Made by a program: the position numbers and the translations under genes. From Hyphomicrobiales bacterium (GTDB lineage Bacteria > Pseudomonadota > Alphaproteobacteria > Rhizobiales > Rhizobiaceae): 64,000 nt of DNA. Location of the stretch: NCBI GenBank assembly GCA_900470195.1, contig UEIJ01000001.1, positions 186,001 to 250,000 on the forward strand. Reading direction: 5' to 3'. Shown here in pieces: positions 44,993 to 54,811 of this stretch; position 1 is the first letter of the stretch; the number at the start of each line of letters is the position of its first letter. Under the pieces are notes generated by a model. The model saw nothing but the letters and a program-made list of their open reading frames with translations, had not been told where the DNA came from and searched no databases.

Positions 44993-45110
44993 TTTTCCCT
45001 CGCTCCTCATCCTGAGCTTGTCGAAGGATCGAAGGGCGAGGGAAAACGCACAGCGCCTGCCCTCGCCCTTCGAGGCTACGCTTCGCTCCGCACCTCAGGA
45101 TGAGGGGCGA
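44993..45110. repeat. Compound palindromic intergenic repeat
   Basis: Three nested inverted repeats occur: TTTTCCCTCGC (44993-45003)/GCGAGGGAAAA (45036-45046); CCTCATCCTGAG (45005-45016)/CTCAGGATGAGG (45094-45105); and CGAAGGGCGAGGG (45030-45042)/CCCTCGCCCTTCG (45060-45072). The CTCATCCTGAGCTTGTCGAAGG core is a widespread motif in alphaproteobacterial intergenic elements. It lies between two convergent transcription units. Confidence 0.75.
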
Positions 45111-45139
45111 ACGTAGCGATAGCCGCCAGAGCCGAAATA

Positions 45140-46342
45140 TCAGCGTTTCTGGTTATAGACGTCGATACACACCGCCCCCAGCAGAACGATCCCTTTGATG
45201 ACCTGCTGATAGTCGATGCCGATGCCGAGGATCGACATGCCGTTGTTCATGACGCCCATGATGAGAGCGCCGATCACCGCACCCGTCACGCGACCCACAC
45301 CGCCATAAGCGGAGGCACCGCCGATGAAGCAGGCCGCGATCACGTCCAGCTCGAAGCCGATACCGGCCTTGGGTGTCGCCGTGTTGAGGCGCGCGGCGAA
45401 GACGAGACCGGCAAGTGCCGCCAGCACGCCCATATTGACGAAAGCCAGAAAGGTCAGCCGCTCGGTCTTCACGCCGGAGAGCTTGGCCGCATGCCGGTTT
45501 CCGCCCACTGCATAGATCTGCCGTCCGAGCACTGTCCGGTTGGTGAGAAACGCATAGGCCGCAATCAGAACCGCCATGATGATGAGCACGTTCGGCAGGC
45601 CGCGATGCATGGAAATCAAGAGCGACAGATAGGCAATCGCCGCAAAGAACAGGATGTTCTTGATGACGAACAGGCCAAAGGGCTCTGTTTCCACTTCATG
45701 GGCGATATGGCGCTGACGTGATTTCACATTCTGCCAGATCATGAAACCGGCAAGCAGCACGCCGATGATGAGCGATGTCAGATAGACGCCACCGCTTGTG
45801 CCGATGATTTCCGGAATGAAGCCGGACGACAGTTTCTGGAACACGACCGGAAACGGACCGACCGACTGGCCGCCCAGCACGGCAAGCATCAGGCCCTTGA
45901 AGACCAGCATGCCCGCCAGCGTCACGATGAAGGACGGAATATTGAAGTAGGCAACCCAGAAGCCCTGGATCGCGCCGATCAGACCGCCCACCAGCAGGCA
46001 GAGAATTGCAGCGATGGGAAAGGGCACGCCGAGCTTCACCATCATCACGGCGGCAAGCGCGCCGATAAAGCCGCACACCGAGCCGACCGAAAGATCGATA
46101 TGGCCGGTGACGATGATGAGCAGCATGCCCAGCGCCATGATGACGATATAGCTGTTCTGCAGCACCAGATTGGTAAGGTTCAGCGGCTTCATCAGCACGC
46201 CGCCTGTCACGATCTGGAAGAAGATCATGATCGCGACGAGCGAGAGCAGCATGCCGGATTCACGCAGATTGTTCTTGAGGTAACGCCCCACGCTGCTTGC
46301 CGGAACTTTCGCTCCACTGCTTCCGATAATATTCTCGCTCAT
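45140..46342 (-). CDS. gguB: Multiple-sugar ABC transporter permease GguB
   Basis: An inner-membrane permease of 400 residues from the BPD_transp_2 (ribose/xylose) group. Around ten or more hydrophobic helices; the family signature [20 protein letters not shown] is in the N-terminal third and [20 protein letters not shown] in the last third. Length and the central insertion ([20 protein letters not shown]) match XylH/GguB-type proteins rather than RbsC. It is coupled to gguA by an ATGA overlap and is the last gene of the sugar island. With ChvE and GguA it should import galactose, arabinose, glucose and similar aldoses. Confidence 0.92.
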   Translation of the reverse strand: MSENIIGSSGAKVPASSVGRYLKNNLRESGMLLSLVAIMIFFQIVTGGVLMKPLNLTNLVLQNSYIVIMALGMLLIIVTGHIDLSVGSVCGFIGALAAVMMVKLGVPFPIAAILCLLVGGLIGAIQGFWVAYFNIPSFIVTLAGMLVFKGLMLAVLGGQSVGPFPVVFQKLSSGFIPEIIGTSGGVYLTSLIIGVLLAGFMIWQNVKSRQRHIAHEVETEPFGLFVIKNILFFAAIAYLSLLISMHRGLPNVLIIMAVLIAAYAFLTNRTVLGRQIYAVGGNRHAAKLSGVKTERLTFLAFVNMGVLAALAGLVFAARLNTATPKAGIGFELDVIAACFIGGASAYGGVGRVTGAVIGALIMGVMNNGMSILGIGIDYQQVIKGIVLLGAVCIDVYNQKR

Positions 46343-47931
46343 TGCCGTTTTCCCTTGTTCCGCATGATGGCGCGCATGATGTTTTCCTGCGTTGCTTCCT
46401 CGCCCGCCACTTCGCCGACGAAAGCGCCTTCATGCATGACGACTATGCGGTCGCAGATGCCGATCAGTTCCGGCATTTCCGAAGAAATGACGACCACGCC
46501 CTTGCCGCTGTCTGCCAGTGAATTGATGATTGTATAGATGTCGTATTTCGCGCCAACGTCGATGCCGCGCGTCGGCTCGTCGAGGATGAGCACGTCGGGG
46601 CCGGTGAAGAGCCACTTCGACAGCACGACCTTCTGCTGGTTGCCGCCCGAAAGCGTGCCGGTTTCCTGATAGACGTTGTGGCAGCGAATGCTCATCTGCT
46701 CGCGATAGGAATTCGCGATCTTCATTTCGCGAATATCGTCGATGACGCCTTTCGGACTGACGCCGCGCAAATGCGCGAGCGAGATGTTGCGCGAAATGTT
46801 TTCGCCTAAGACCAGTCCAAGTTTCTTGCGGTCTTCGGTCACATAGGCAAGCCCCGCCTTGATGGCCCGCGCCACGGTGGAAATATCCGCCTGCCTGCCA
46901 TTGATGCGTGCGTCGCCGCTGATATTCGTCCCCCATGAACGCCCGAACAGGCTCATGGCGAATTCCGTGCGGCCAGCGCCCATCAATCCGGCAATGCCGA
47001 CGATTTCGCCTGCCCGCACCTTGAACGACACGTTCTTGACCGAATGCCGCTCGGGGTGCAGCGGGTGGTAGACCGACCAGTTATCGACTTCGAAGATGAC
47101 GTCGCCGATCTTCGGATCGCGCTTCGGGTAGCGGCTTTCCAGGTCGCGATCCACCATCTTGCGGATAATGTCGTCTTCCTCCACCTCGCCCGCATGACAG
47201 TCGAGCGTTGCCACCGCCTTCCCATCGCGCAGCACCGTGATCTTGTCGGCCACTTCGCGGATTTCGTTGAGCTTGTGTGAAATGAGGATCGACGTGATGC
47301 CCTGCGCCCGGAACTCGCGCAGAAGCGCCAGCAACGCCGCGCTGTCGGTCTCGTTGAGGCTCGCGGTCGGTTCGTCGAGGATCAGGAGCCGCACGCGTTT
47401 CGATAAAGCCTTGGCGATTTCGACAAGCTGCTGCTTGCCCACGCCGATATCGGTGACGAGCGTATCGGGCTGCTCTGATAGGCCCACCTTCTGCAAAAGC
47501 TCGCGGGTGCGCTTGTGCACCGTACTGCGGTCGATGACACCATAGCTCGCGGGCGGATTGACCAGAAAAATGTTCTCGGCAATCGTCATCAGCGGTATGA
47601 GCGCCAGCTCCTGATGGATGATGACGATGCCGAGCGCCTCGGAATCGTTGATGTCGCGAAACTGCCGTTCTTCGCCGTCAAAGAATATCGACCCTTCGTA
47701 GCTGCCATGCGGATAGACCCCTGACAGCACCTTCATCAAGGTCGATTTGCCCGCTCCGTTCTCGCCCACAAAGGCGTGAATCTCGCCCGGCATCACCGTG
47801 AAATTGACATCGCTCAGCGCTTTGACGACACCGAAAGACTTGCTGATGCCGCGCATTTCCAGAAGCGGCTTCCCGGAGATTTCCGGCTCGCCGTCAGGCT
47901 GCTCGCGCAGGACAGGATTGGCTACATTCAT
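46339..47931 (-). CDS. gguA: Multiple-sugar ABC transporter ATP-binding protein GguA
   Basis: A duplicated sugar-importer ATPase of 530 residues. First half: Walker [17 protein letters not shown] near residue 59, [20 protein letters not shown], signature [13 protein letters not shown] (shortened), Walker [12 protein letters not shown]. Second half: [19 protein letters not shown] without an intact Walker [20 protein letters not shown], and [20 protein letters not shown], typical for the degenerate second domain. The ATG at 47931 begins the recognised protein; an open frame to 48072 runs through dispersed repeats and is rejected. It follows chvE after a gap of about 250 bases. Confidence 0.93.
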   Translation of the reverse strand: MNVANPVLREQPDGEPEISGKPLLEMRGISKSFGVVKALSDVNFTVMPGEIHAFVGENGAGKSTLMKVLSGVYPHGSYEGSIFFDGEERQFRDINDSEALGIVIIHQELALIPLMTIAENIFLVNPPASYGVIDRSTVHKRTRELLQKVGLSEQPDTLVTDIGVGKQQLVEIAKALSKRVRLLILDEPTASLNETDSAALLALLREFRAQGITSILISHKLNEIREVADKITVLRDGKAVATLDCHAGEVEEDDIIRKMVDRDLESRYPKRDPKIGDVIFEVDNWSVYHPLHPERHSVKNVSFKVRAGEIVGIAGLMGAGRTEFAMSLFGRSWGTNISGDARINGRQADISTVARAIKAGLAYVTEDRKKLGLVLGENISRNISLAHLRGVSPKGVIDDIREMKIANSYREQMSIRCHNVYQETGTLSGGNQQKVVLSKWLFTGPDVLILDEPTRGIDVGAKYDIYTIINSLADSGKGVVVISSEMPELIGICDRIVVMHEGAFVGEVAGEEATQENIMRAIMRNKGKRQ

Positions 47932-47945
47932 CGCTCGCTCCCGTC

Positions 47946-47984
47946 GGAGCGCTTTTCCATCCGACTGAATCAGACCGGCGCTCC
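47946..47984. repeat. Dyad GGAGCGC/GCGCTCC next to dispersed element
   Basis: GGAGCGC (47946-47952) and GCGCTCC (47978-47984) bracket CTTTTCCATCCGACTGAATC-type sequence. It is placed just before copy 4 with a TTTTGTTTTA linker, a composite also recalled from other Brucellaceae intergenic repeats. Confidence 0.5.
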
Positions 47985-47999
47985 AACCTTTTGTTTTAT

Positions 48000-48042
48000 G
48001 CGCATCTTTTCCGACAGCCGCTTCGCACTTTTCGGGATGCGC
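48000..48042 (+). repeat. Dispersed 43-bp palindromic element, copy 4
   Basis: GCGCATCTTTTCCGACAGCC...TTTTCGGGATGCGC, with perfect terminal GCGCATC/GATGCGC inverted repeats. Same length and orientation as copies at 37948 and 52824. Confidence 0.8.
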
Positions 48043-48183
48043 TCTACAATCTGCCTGCCATCGCCCCGACAAAAGACAACGCTGTCAATCGCTAAGCCTA
48101 CCCCAGCCGAAAGGCTGGGGAGTTTGGGGCAATGGCTTGCAGAAAAGTTCCGGGCATATCCTCCGATGCGCCCGGAACAGAAA

Positions 48184-49248
48184 TTACTGGATCTGGTCTT
48201 CCTTGTAGTAACCGCTATCGACCAAAACCTGCTTCCAGTTCGACTTGTCGACGATCACCGGCTTGAGCAGATAGGACGGCACGACCTTGACGCCATTGTC
48301 ATAGGTCTTGGTGTCATTGACTTCCGGCTCCTTGCCGCTCATCAGCGCATCGACCATGTCGACCGTGACCTTGGCGAGTTCACGGGTATCCTTGAAGATG
48401 GTCGAGTTCTGCTCGCCGGCAAGGATCGACTTGACCGAAGGCACTTCCGCGTCCTGGCCCGAAACAACCGGCATCGGCATGTCGCCACTGCCATAGCCTA
48501 CACCCTTGAGGGAAGACAGGATACCGATGGAAATGCCGTCATAAGGCGACAGGACCGCATCGAGCTTCTTGTCGGAATAATAGGCCGAAAGGATCGAGTC
48601 CATGCGGGCCTGGGCGGTAGCACCATCCCAGCGCAGCGTCGCCACCTTGTCCATGCCGGTCTGGCCGCTGCCGATAACGACCTTGCCGCTATCGATATAA
48701 GGCTGAAGCACCGACATCGCGCCGTTGTAGAAGAAATAGGCGTTGTTATCGTCCGGCGAGCCGCCGAAAAGCTCGATATTGAACGGGCCCGGCTTGTTCT
48801 TCAGATCCAGAGCCTTCTCGATGGACTGGGCCTGCAACACGCCAACCTGGAAATTGTCGAAGGTCGCATAGTAATCGACATTCGGCGTATCGCGGATCAG
48901 GCGATCATAGGCGATGACCTTGATGCCTGCGTCATGTGCCTTGGCCAACACGTCGGAAAGCGTCGTGCCGTCGATCGATGCAACCACGAGAACCTTGGCG
49001 CCCTTGGTCACCATGTTTTCGATCTGTGCCAACTGGTTCGGCACGTCGTCTTCGGCGTATTGAAGATCGGTCTGGTAGCCGCGTTCCTTCAGCACCTTGA
49101 CCATGTTGTCGCCATCGGCGATCCAGCGCGCCGAAGACTTCGTCGGCATGGCGACGGCGACAAGACCCTTGTCTTCCGCATGCGCCAGACCGCTAAAGGC
49201 AAGCGCGGCCATCGCGACTGCCAGTGTTAGAGATTTCATGCCTGCCAT
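48184..49248 (-). CDS. chvE: Periplasmic sugar-binding protein ChvE
   Basis: A 354-residue type I periplasmic binding protein. The signal peptide runs [24 protein letters not shown]. The mature start ([26 protein letters not shown]) is characteristic of ChvE/XylF-type binding proteins. [22 protein letters not shown] and [22 protein letters not shown] are in the ligand cleft region. In Agrobacterium ChvE binds galactose, arabinose, glucose and acidic sugars, supports uptake through GguAB and modulates VirA. GGGAG about 8 bases before the ATG at 49248 decides the start. Galactose/arabinose catabolic genes directly upstream support the assignment. Confidence 0.92.
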   Translation of the reverse strand: MAGMKSLTLAVAMAALAFSGLAHAEDKGLVAVAMPTKSSARWIADGDNMVKVLKERGYQTDLQYAEDDVPNQLAQIENMVTKGAKVLVVASIDGTTLSDVLAKAHDAGIKVIAYDRLIRDTPNVDYYATFDNFQVGVLQAQSIEKALDLKNKPGPFNIELFGGSPDDNNAYFFYNGAMSVLQPYIDSGKVVIGSGQTGMDKVATLRWDGATAQARMDSILSAYYSDKKLDAVLSPYDGISIGILSSLKGVGYGSGDMPMPVVSGQDAEVPSVKSILAGEQNSTIFKDTRELAKVTVDMVDALMSGKEPEVNDTKTYDNGVKVVPSYLLKPVIVDKSNWKQVLVDSGYYKEDQIQ

Positions 49249-49350
49249 TGTCTCACTCCCAGATTGGGACAGGCGTTTCTGCCTGTCGTTCTCCCAAAAT
49301 TTCCGCCCCCGCCTTCCGGCCATGCGGAATTCTTCCCGTCGCGAAGCTCC

Positions 49351-49983
49351 TCAGCCCGCGATCTTGCCCCATGCCGCAACCGCGCGCTCGGCACGTTCAC
49401 GAACCTCGGCCGCCGTAAAGCCGGCCTTGTAAAGACTGGAACCCAAACCGAAGCAGCTTACTCCCGCTGTCCGATAGGTCGCAAAATCAGCCTCGGAAAC
49501 GCCACCCACGGCGCCGACCGGAACATCCTTCGGCAAGACGGCGCATACCGCCTTGATGCCGTCAGCACCCAGCACGCTGGCCGGAAAGAACTTGAGCGCC
49601 GACGCGCCTGCGCGGATCGCCGTGAAAGCTTCCGTCGGCGTGAACACGCCCGGCATTGTCACCATGCCATGCTGTCCGGCACGGCGGATGACCTCCGGCT
49701 CGACATTCGGGCTCACCAGCAGCCTGCCGCCAACATCATTGAGGCGGTCCACATCTTCGACACTCAAAACCGTTCCCGCGCCAATCAGCACATTGGCAGG
49801 CGCGAGCTTCGCGGCCTTTTCGATCGACACGAACGGCTCCGGCGAATTGAGCGGGATTTCGATAGCCTCGAAACCCGTCTCGATCAGCGCGCCGACAATC
49901 GCCTCGGTTTCCTGACAGCGGATGCCGCGCAGGATAGCGACCAGCGGATAGCGCAATTTCGGCCATGCGATGCGGTCGCTCAT
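49351..49983 (-). CDS. dgoA: 2-dehydro-3-deoxy-6-phosphogalactonate aldolase
   Basis: Cleaves 2-keto-3-deoxy-6-phosphogalactonate to pyruvate and glyceraldehyde-3-phosphate. A class I KDPG/KDPGal-type aldolase of 210 residues: the catalytic glutamate E42 (EAIEIPLNSPEPF), the phosphate/carboxylate loop GAGTVLSVEDVDRL, and the Schiff-base lysine K131 (ASALKFFPAS). The EIPLNSP motif is typical of the galactonate version (KDPG aldolases usually have E-TLRTP). ATGA overlap with dgoK shows coupling. It ends the enzymatic part of the island before chvE. Confidence 0.93.
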   Translation of the reverse strand: MSDRIAWPKLRYPLVAILRGIRCQETEAIVGALIETGFEAIEIPLNSPEPFVSIEKAAKLAPANVLIGAGTVLSVEDVDRLNDVGGRLLVSPNVEPEVIRRAGQHGMVTMPGVFTPTEAFTAIRAGASALKFFPASVLGADGIKAVCAVLPKDVPVGAVGGVSEADFATYRTAGVSCFGLGSSLYKAGFTAAEVRERAERAVAAWGKIAG

Positions 49984-50909
49984 TGCACAGCTCCTCCGAA
50001 GGCATGTCTTGCCGCCATGAAAAGGCCGTCACGCACCAGCTCGTCCGCCGCCACGCGCCGGACCTTCAGCCCCGCGATTTCAAGCGCGCTGTCATAAAGC
50101 GCACCCATCGTGTCGTCCGAAAGGAGCAGCACTTCTCCAGGTCCGCCATAGAGCGTGCGCCCGCCCGCAACTTCCAGCCCGATCAGCAGGCCGGAAAGCC
50201 GCGCAAGCTGATCGGTCGGCTTGCGATCATGCACGAGCCAGCCTGCACGAACGGAAAAAAGCGCGTTGGAAATCAGCGCCGGACTTTCGAGCGACGCCCT
50301 GACGCCCGCTGCGAAAGCCGAGCCATGCGGATCGACCCCGCCCGCACCTTCCAGCGCACCGGCCAGCACAGACTTGTCCTTCAAAAGAGCGAACATTTCG
50401 CCGGTCATGAAGGTCCGGTAATCGGCAAGACCGCCATCGGCAACCCGCACCCATTTGGCATGGGTGCCAGGCATGACGACCACCGCATCCCGCGTTCCGC
50501 GATGCTCGAGGCCCAAAAGCTTGGTTTCCTCGCCGCGCATCACGTCCGGTGCCGTTTCGTCCCGCCGTGCAACGCCCGGCAGCATGATGACATGACGGCG
50601 CGCAGGCACGCGCACCGCAGCCTTCACAATGCCCTCCAGCCCGGCAGGCAGGCTCATATAGGGCGCTTCAATCCAGCCGGTCCGCGAACCGGCCATACCG
50701 CATATCACCACCGGCAGATCGTCCGGTGCACTGAGCGAAGCAAGGTGCCGTTCGAGCGTCTGCTCAAAACCGGCCTCCTTTGCCTGAAGCAAACCATCGT
50801 CGCCACGGCTTTCGCCCAGCACATTGCCATCGGCATCCAGCGTCCAGAGGCGGAACCGGGTCGTGCCCCAGTCCGCTACTGCTGCAAATGGCTTTTTGTC
50901 GCGAGCCAT
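49980..50909 (-). CDS. dgoK: 2-dehydro-3-deoxygalactonokinase
   Basis: ATP-dependent phosphorylation of 2-keto-3-deoxygalactonate to the 6-phosphate. A 309-residue sugar kinase of the DgoK family starting MARDKKPFAAVADWGTTRFR; ADWGTTRFRLWTLDADGNVL is the phosphate-1 motif of the ASKHA fold; CGMAGSRTGWIEAPYMSLPA, MPGTHAKWVRVADG and FMTGEMFALL are conserved. The ATG at 50909 lies 11 bases after the dehydratase gene; a frame to 51038 lies inside that gene and is rejected. Confidence 0.92.
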   Translation of the reverse strand: MARDKKPFAAVADWGTTRFRLWTLDADGNVLGESRGDDGLLQAKEAGFEQTLERHLASLSAPDDLPVVICGMAGSRTGWIEAPYMSLPAGLEGIVKAAVRVPARRHVIMLPGVARRDETAPDVMRGEETKLLGLEHRGTRDAVVVMPGTHAKWVRVADGGLADYRTFMTGEMFALLKDKSVLAGALEGAGGVDPHGSAFAAGVRASLESPALISNALFSVRAGWLVHDRKPTDQLARLSGLLIGLEVAGGRTLYGGPGEVLLLSDDTMGALYDSALEIAGLKVRRVAADELVRDGLFMAARHAFGGAVQ

Positions 50910-50920
50910 CCGGGTCGGCC

Positions 50921-52726
50921 TTAGTGATTGTCTCGCGGCAGGCCACGCGTATGCGCGATGTCCTGGTACTTGACCGCATTTTCCAGAACCGCACCAGTTT
51001 CCATCTGGCCGACAACGGCGCGCTGGATTTCCTGCCACGGCGTCTGGCTTTCCGGATATTTGTAGCCGCCCGCAGCTTCCAGCGCCTTGCGGCGCTCGGC
51101 CAGTTCCTCATCCGAGATCAAAATGTCCGCCGTACCACGACCGAGATCGATGCGCACGCGGTCGCCGGTCTTCAGAATGGCGAGACCGCCGCCCGCCGCA
51201 GCTTCCGGCGAAGCGTTGAGGATCGAAGGCGAACCCGATGTGCCCGACTGGCGCCCGTCGCCGATGCAAGGCAGCGAAGTAATGCCCTTCTTCAAGAGAT
51301 AATCCGGCGCGCGCATGTTGACGACTTCCGCCGCGCCCGGATAGCCGATCGGGCCGGCACCGCGCATGAACAGCACCGTATGCTCGTCGATTTCCAGCGA
51401 CGGATCGTCGATGCGATGATGATAGTCCTCCGGTCCGTCGAACACGACCGCCTTGCCTTCAAAGGCATTGGGGTCCTTGTCGTCGGACAGGTAGCGATTG
51501 CGGAACTCATCCGAAATCACGCTGAGCTTCATGATCGCCGATGAGAACAGATTGCCGCGCAATACGCGGAAACCGGCATGTTTCTTCAACGGCTGGTCGT
51601 AGGTCTTGATAACATTGCCGTCTTCGATGGTCGCGTTCTTGCAGTTCTCGCCGATGGTCTTGCCGTTGACTGTCAGCGCGTCCTCATTGATGAGACCCTG
51701 ACCCATAAGCTGGTTGACGACGGCAGGCACGCCACCTGCATGGTAATAGTCCTCGCCGAGATATTCACCGGCTGGCTGGAGATTGACCAGAAGCGGGATT
51801 TCCTCGCCATATTTCTGCCAGTCATCCACCGTCAGGTCCACGCCGACATGGCGCGCCAGGGCGTTCAGGTGGATCGGCGCATTGGTCGAGCCACCAATAG
51901 CGGAATTGACGCGGATCGCGTTGACGAAGGCCTCCTTGGTCAGAATGTCCGACGGCTTCAGGTCTTCATGCACCATTTCCACGATGCGGCGTCCCGTGAG
52001 GTACGCTACTTCCTGACGGTCGCGGTATGGAGCCGGAATGGCGGCGGAACCGGGAAGCTGCATGCCGAGCGCTTCGGCAAGCGAGTTCATCGTCGTGGCC
52101 GTGCCCATCGTGTTGCAATAGCCCGTCGACGGCGCCGAGGAAGCAACGAGCTTCACAAAGCCCTGATAGTCGATCTCGCCCTTGGCGAGCAACTCGCGCG
52201 CCTTCCAGACGATGGTGCCCGAACCGGTGCGTTCGCCACGGAACCAGCCATTGAGCATCGGGCCGACCGACAGCGCAATCGCCGGAATATTGACCGTTGC
52301 CGCTGCCATCAGGCAGGCGGGGGTGGTCTTGTCGCAGCCGATTGTCAGCACCACGCCGTCGAGCGGATAGCCATAGAGCACTTCCACGAGGCCTAGATAG
52401 GCAAGGTTGCGGTCGAGGCCCGCAGTCGGACGCTTGCCGGTTTCCTGAATCGGGTGCACCGGAAATTCGATGACGATGCCGCCAGCCTCACGGACGCCTT
52501 CGCGCACGCGCTTGGCCAGTTCCAGATGATGACGGTTGCAAGGCGAGAGATCGGAACCCGTCTGCGCAATGCCGATGATCGGACGACCGGACTGCAACTC
52601 TTCCTGGCTCAGGCCATAATTCATGTAGCGCTCCAGATAGAGCGCTGTCATGTCGACATTATCGGGATTGTCGAACCAGGCGCGAGAGCGGAGCTTTGGC
52701 GTTTTCGGAGAGACGGGCTTGTTCAT
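50921..52726 (-). CDS. Sugar-acid dehydratase of the IlvD/EDD family (L-arabinonate/galactonate dehydratase)
   Basis: An Fe-S-dependent dehydratase of 601 residues that forms 2-keto-3-deoxy sugar acids. Cluster cysteines are visible in [37 protein letters not shown] and [20 protein letters not shown]. The region [20 protein letters not shown] followed by [20 protein letters not shown] is the conserved C-terminal substrate part. The sequence is longer than true IlvD and matches the pentonate/hexonate group, of which the Rhizobium arabinonate dehydratase is a member. Neighbours handling galactose and arabinose suggest L-arabinonate and D-galactonate (or D-fuconate). AGGACAATGAA precedes the ATG at 52726; an upstream ATG at 52741 is possible. 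Confidence 0.87.
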   Translation of the reverse strand: MNKPVSPKTPKLRSRAWFDNPDNVDMTALYLERYMNYGLSQEELQSGRPIIGIAQTGSDLSPCNRHHLELAKRVREGVREAGGIVIEFPVHPIQETGKRPTAGLDRNLAYLGLVEVLYGYPLDGVVLTIGCDKTTPACLMAAATVNIPAIALSVGPMLNGWFRGERTGSGTIVWKARELLAKGEIDYQGFVKLVASSAPSTGYCNTMGTATTMNSLAEALGMQLPGSAAIPAPYRDRQEVAYLTGRRIVEMVHEDLKPSDILTKEAFVNAIRVNSAIGGSTNAPIHLNALARHVGVDLTVDDWQKYGEEIPLLVNLQPAGEYLGEDYYHAGGVPAVVNQLMGQGLINEDALTVNGKTIGENCKNATIEDGNVIKTYDQPLKKHAGFRVLRGNLFSSAIMKLSVISDEFRNRYLSDDKDPNAFEGKAVVFDGPEDYHHRIDDPSLEIDEHTVLFMRGAGPIGYPGAAEVVNMRAPDYLLKKGITSLPCIGDGRQSGTSGSPSILNASPEAAAGGGLAILKTGDRVRIDLGRGTADILISDEELAERRKALEAAGGYKYPESQTPWQEIQRAVVGQMETGAVLENAVKYQDIAHTRGLPRDNH

Positions 52727-52823
52727 TTCATTGTCCTGCATGGGTGAGAGACCGGAACACGGTCTCGATTCCTTCGACGCCGATCCTTAAAATCAGATCG
52801 ACATTCCAAATGTTTGGTTCATC

Positions 52824-52866
52824 GCGCATCTTGTCCGAAAACCGTTTCACACTTTTCGGGATGCGC
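52824..52866 (+). repeat. Dispersed 43-bp palindromic element, copy 5
   Basis: GCGCATCTTGTCCGAAAACC...TTTTCGGGATGCGC with perfect 7-bp terminal inverted repeats, located 2 bases from the 3' end of the sugar dehydrogenase gene and upstream of the dehydratase. Confidence 0.8.
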
Positions 52867-52867
52867 T

Positions 52868-53803
52868 TTAATCTTCAAAAGCTTCGACGACATGCCGCTT
52901 TCCGAGCAGAAACGCATCGGCCACATGAGTCAGCGGAGCGAGATCGACATCCGAACGCCCCGCGCCGATCAATTGCACGAAACGCTTGTAAAGTCGTTGA
53001 TATTCGCGGTCCGGCTCGGCCATCTTCTCGGCCCCGGCAATGGCCAGGCGGCTGCCGCCATGACTGAGCAGAACCGTGCCCTTGTCGGTCTCGACGCGAA
53101 TGTCCCAGGTCTGTGGGCCGGTCTGCCGCCAGTCCAGCTCAAACGCAACCGGAATGCCGCTTTCCGTCTCGAAGTTGAGATCGGCCGCAATCGGCGCTGC
53201 GCGGTTATCAGGAAAATAGAGATCGGATTGCGTCAGGAAAAAGCGCTCGGGGAGAATATGCGTGACGATGGAAAGCGCATTGATGCCCGGATCGAACACG
53301 CCCAGTCCGCCCGGCTCCCAGATCCATTGCTGGCCGGGATGCCAGTGGCGCACATCTTCCTTCCATATGACCGAAACCGAGCGGATTTCCGCATTTTTCA
53401 AGAATTCCCGCGCCGGTTCGACCGCTGCCGCCTCGCGCGAATGCCACGTGGCATAAAGCGTCACACCTTCCGCTTGCGCGAGCCGCTCCAGCGCCTGCAC
53501 TTCCGAAATGGTCGCGCCCGGAGGCTTTTCCAGCATCACATGCTTGCGTGACTTCAAGGCGGCGTAGGCTTGTTGAAAGCGTCCTTGCGGCGGCGTGCAC
53601 AGCGACACCGCGTCAACGGCCACGTCGGATGCCAGCAACTGCTCGATATCGTGAAATGACGGCAGGCCATCCAATCCGGCATTGCGGCTGGCAATTGCTT
53701 TCAGTTCGATACCATCGACGGCCTCGATGGACGGCAGATGCTGGTCGCGCGCGATCTTGCCGAGACCGACGATTGCGAGAGCGATGTTCGATTGCATCGC
53801 CAT
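52868..53803 (-). CDS. Gfo/Idh/MocA family D-galactose/L-arabinose 1-dehydrogenase
   Basis: NAD(P)+-dependent aldose 1-dehydrogenase of 311 residues. The N-terminal Rossmann motif is LAIVGLGKIARDQHLPSIEA; the family signature follows as VMLEKPPGATISEVQALERL (lysine of EKPPG is the conserved catalytic/binding lysine), and WKEDVRHWHPGQQWIWEPGG with GVFDPGINALSIVTHILP forms the substrate side. These blocks resemble known bacterial galactose and arabinose dehydrogenases. The product is the aldonolactone. It begins 2 bases after gguC, so cotranscription is certain. A second ATG lies at 53797. Confidence 0.88.
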   Translation of the reverse strand: MAMQSNIALAIVGLGKIARDQHLPSIEAVDGIELKAIASRNAGLDGLPSFHDIEQLLASDVAVDAVSLCTPPQGRFQQAYAALKSRKHVMLEKPPGATISEVQALERLAQAEGVTLYATWHSREAAAVEPAREFLKNAEIRSVSVIWKEDVRHWHPGQQWIWEPGGLGVFDPGINALSIVTHILPERFFLTQSDLYFPDNRAAPIAADLNFETESGIPVAFELDWRQTGPQTWDIRVETDKGTVLLSHGGSRLAIAGAEKMAEPDREYQRLYKRFVQLIGAGRSDVDLAPLTHVADAFLLGKRHVVEAFED

Positions 53804-53805
53804 GT

Positions 53806-54798
53806 TCAGAGCGCCTTCACAACAACGTCTTCGGCGGCCGCCTGCGCCAGCCTGTTGACCAGTGGATAGCGGAATGGCTTGGCGGAAATCTCGAACTGAT
53901 CGCCCGTTTGCGTCCTTACGCCTTCCGAGAACGACAGGGTCGCCGTGCCGAAAAAGTGGACATGAATGTCGCCCGGACGGCGGAACAGCTCATATTTGAA
54001 ATGATGATGTTCCAGATTGGCAATTGTGTGCGACATGTTCGCTTCGCCCGACAGGAACGGCTTTTCAAAAATGATCTCATTGCCGCGACGAATACGCGAA
54101 ACACCTTCCACATGATCCGGCAGCGCGCCCACATAGAGCTCCGGTCCAAGCGCCGCCTGCCGCAGCTTGGAATGGGCAAGCCAGAGATAGTTCTGCTTTT
54201 CGGTCACATGGTCGGAAAACTCGTTGGCAAGGCAGAAGCCGAGCCGGAAGGGCGTACCGTCCGGGCCAATCAGGTAGATGCCGGCAAGCTCCGGCTCCTC
54301 GCCGCCATCTTCGGCGAAGGAAGGCGAAACCAGTTCACCACCGGTTGCTACAAGCGCGGAACCGTCACCCTTGTAGAACCATTCCGGCTGCACGCCGGTC
54401 TCACCCGGCTTCGGCTTGCCGCCTTCGACGCCCATCAGGAACATGCGCATGGAATCGGTCGGCTTTTCGGCAGCCTGCGCAGCCTTGTGCATCTTGTCGC
54501 GGCCATCGGCGGAACCCAGATGCGTCAAGCCCGTACCGGCCACGATCAGATGCGCCGGATCGACATGCGTGATCGGCAGGCCGACGCGGCCCGCCGCCAG
54601 CGCAGCGTCGATATCGACGGCTTCGCCCTTGCCGCTCTGCGCCACCTGTTCTTCAAGGCTGATGCCTGCGGCAATGGCCGCCGAGGCCAGTTCATAGGTC
54701 GTTGCCACGCCCCTGACGACATGCGCCGCTCCCTCGTCATTGCAGGCAGCCACACGCATTTCTCCGCTTTCGTCGCGGAACTGGACCAGACGTAACAT
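53806..54798 (-). CDS. gguC: GguC / AraD1 family protein (fumarylacetoacetate-hydrolase-like)
   Basis: A 330-residue protein of the GguC/AraD1 group, related to fumarylacetoacetate hydrolases. Conserved blocks: VQFRDESGEMRVAACND at the start, THVDPAHLIVAGTGLTHLGS, MFLMGVEGGKPKPGETGVQP with EWFYKGDG, and AGIYLIGPDGTPFRLGFCLA with NEFSDHVTEKQNYLWLAHSK, where metal-binding acids are expected. It was first named from the Agrobacterium chvE-ggu locus. A role as 2-keto-3-deoxy-L-arabinonate dehydratase has been proposed for this group and would fit this operon; I treat that as unproven. It is the first gene of the island. Confidence 0.85.
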   Translation of the reverse strand: MLRLVQFRDESGEMRVAACNDEGAAHVVRGVATTYELASAAIAAGISLEEQVAQSGKGEAVDIDAALAAGRVGLPITHVDPAHLIVAGTGLTHLGSADGRDKMHKAAQAAEKPTDSMRMFLMGVEGGKPKPGETGVQPEWFYKGDGSALVATGGELVSPSFAEDGGEEPELAGIYLIGPDGTPFRLGFCLANEFSDHVTEKQNYLWLAHSKLRQAALGPELYVGALPDHVEGVSRIRRGNEIIFEKPFLSGEANMSHTIANLEHHHFKYELFRRPGDIHVHFFGTATLSFSEGVRTQTGDQFEISAKPFRYPLVNRLAQAAAEDVVVKAL

Positions 54799-54811
54799 TC
54801 AACCTCCCGTT

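Larger units (their letters stand above)
47932..48183. other. Repeat-bearing gap between chvE and gguA
   Basis: This 252-base gap within the sugar operon holds a 7-bp-ended dyad (47946-47984), dispersed element copy 4 (48000-48042) and a pyrimidine/purine-rich stretch with GCCTACCCCAGCCGAAAGGCTGGGG (a CCCCAGCC/GGCTGGGG hairpin around 48101-48121). The hairpins probably attenuate transcription or protect the chvE message, lowering transporter relative to binding-protein levels (inference). Confidence 0.55.

Noticed and set aside
44993-45110. CRISPR or tRNA remnant
   Set aside because: The repeats are inverted and not regularly spaced, and no cloverleaf forms.
47932-48072. N-terminal extension of gguA
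   Set aside because: Translated from dispersed repeats; the family begins at the ATG at 47931.
51578-52396. 272-codon plus-strand frame opposite the sugar-acid dehydratase
   Set aside because: Antisense shadow; the minus-strand gene has all cluster cysteines.
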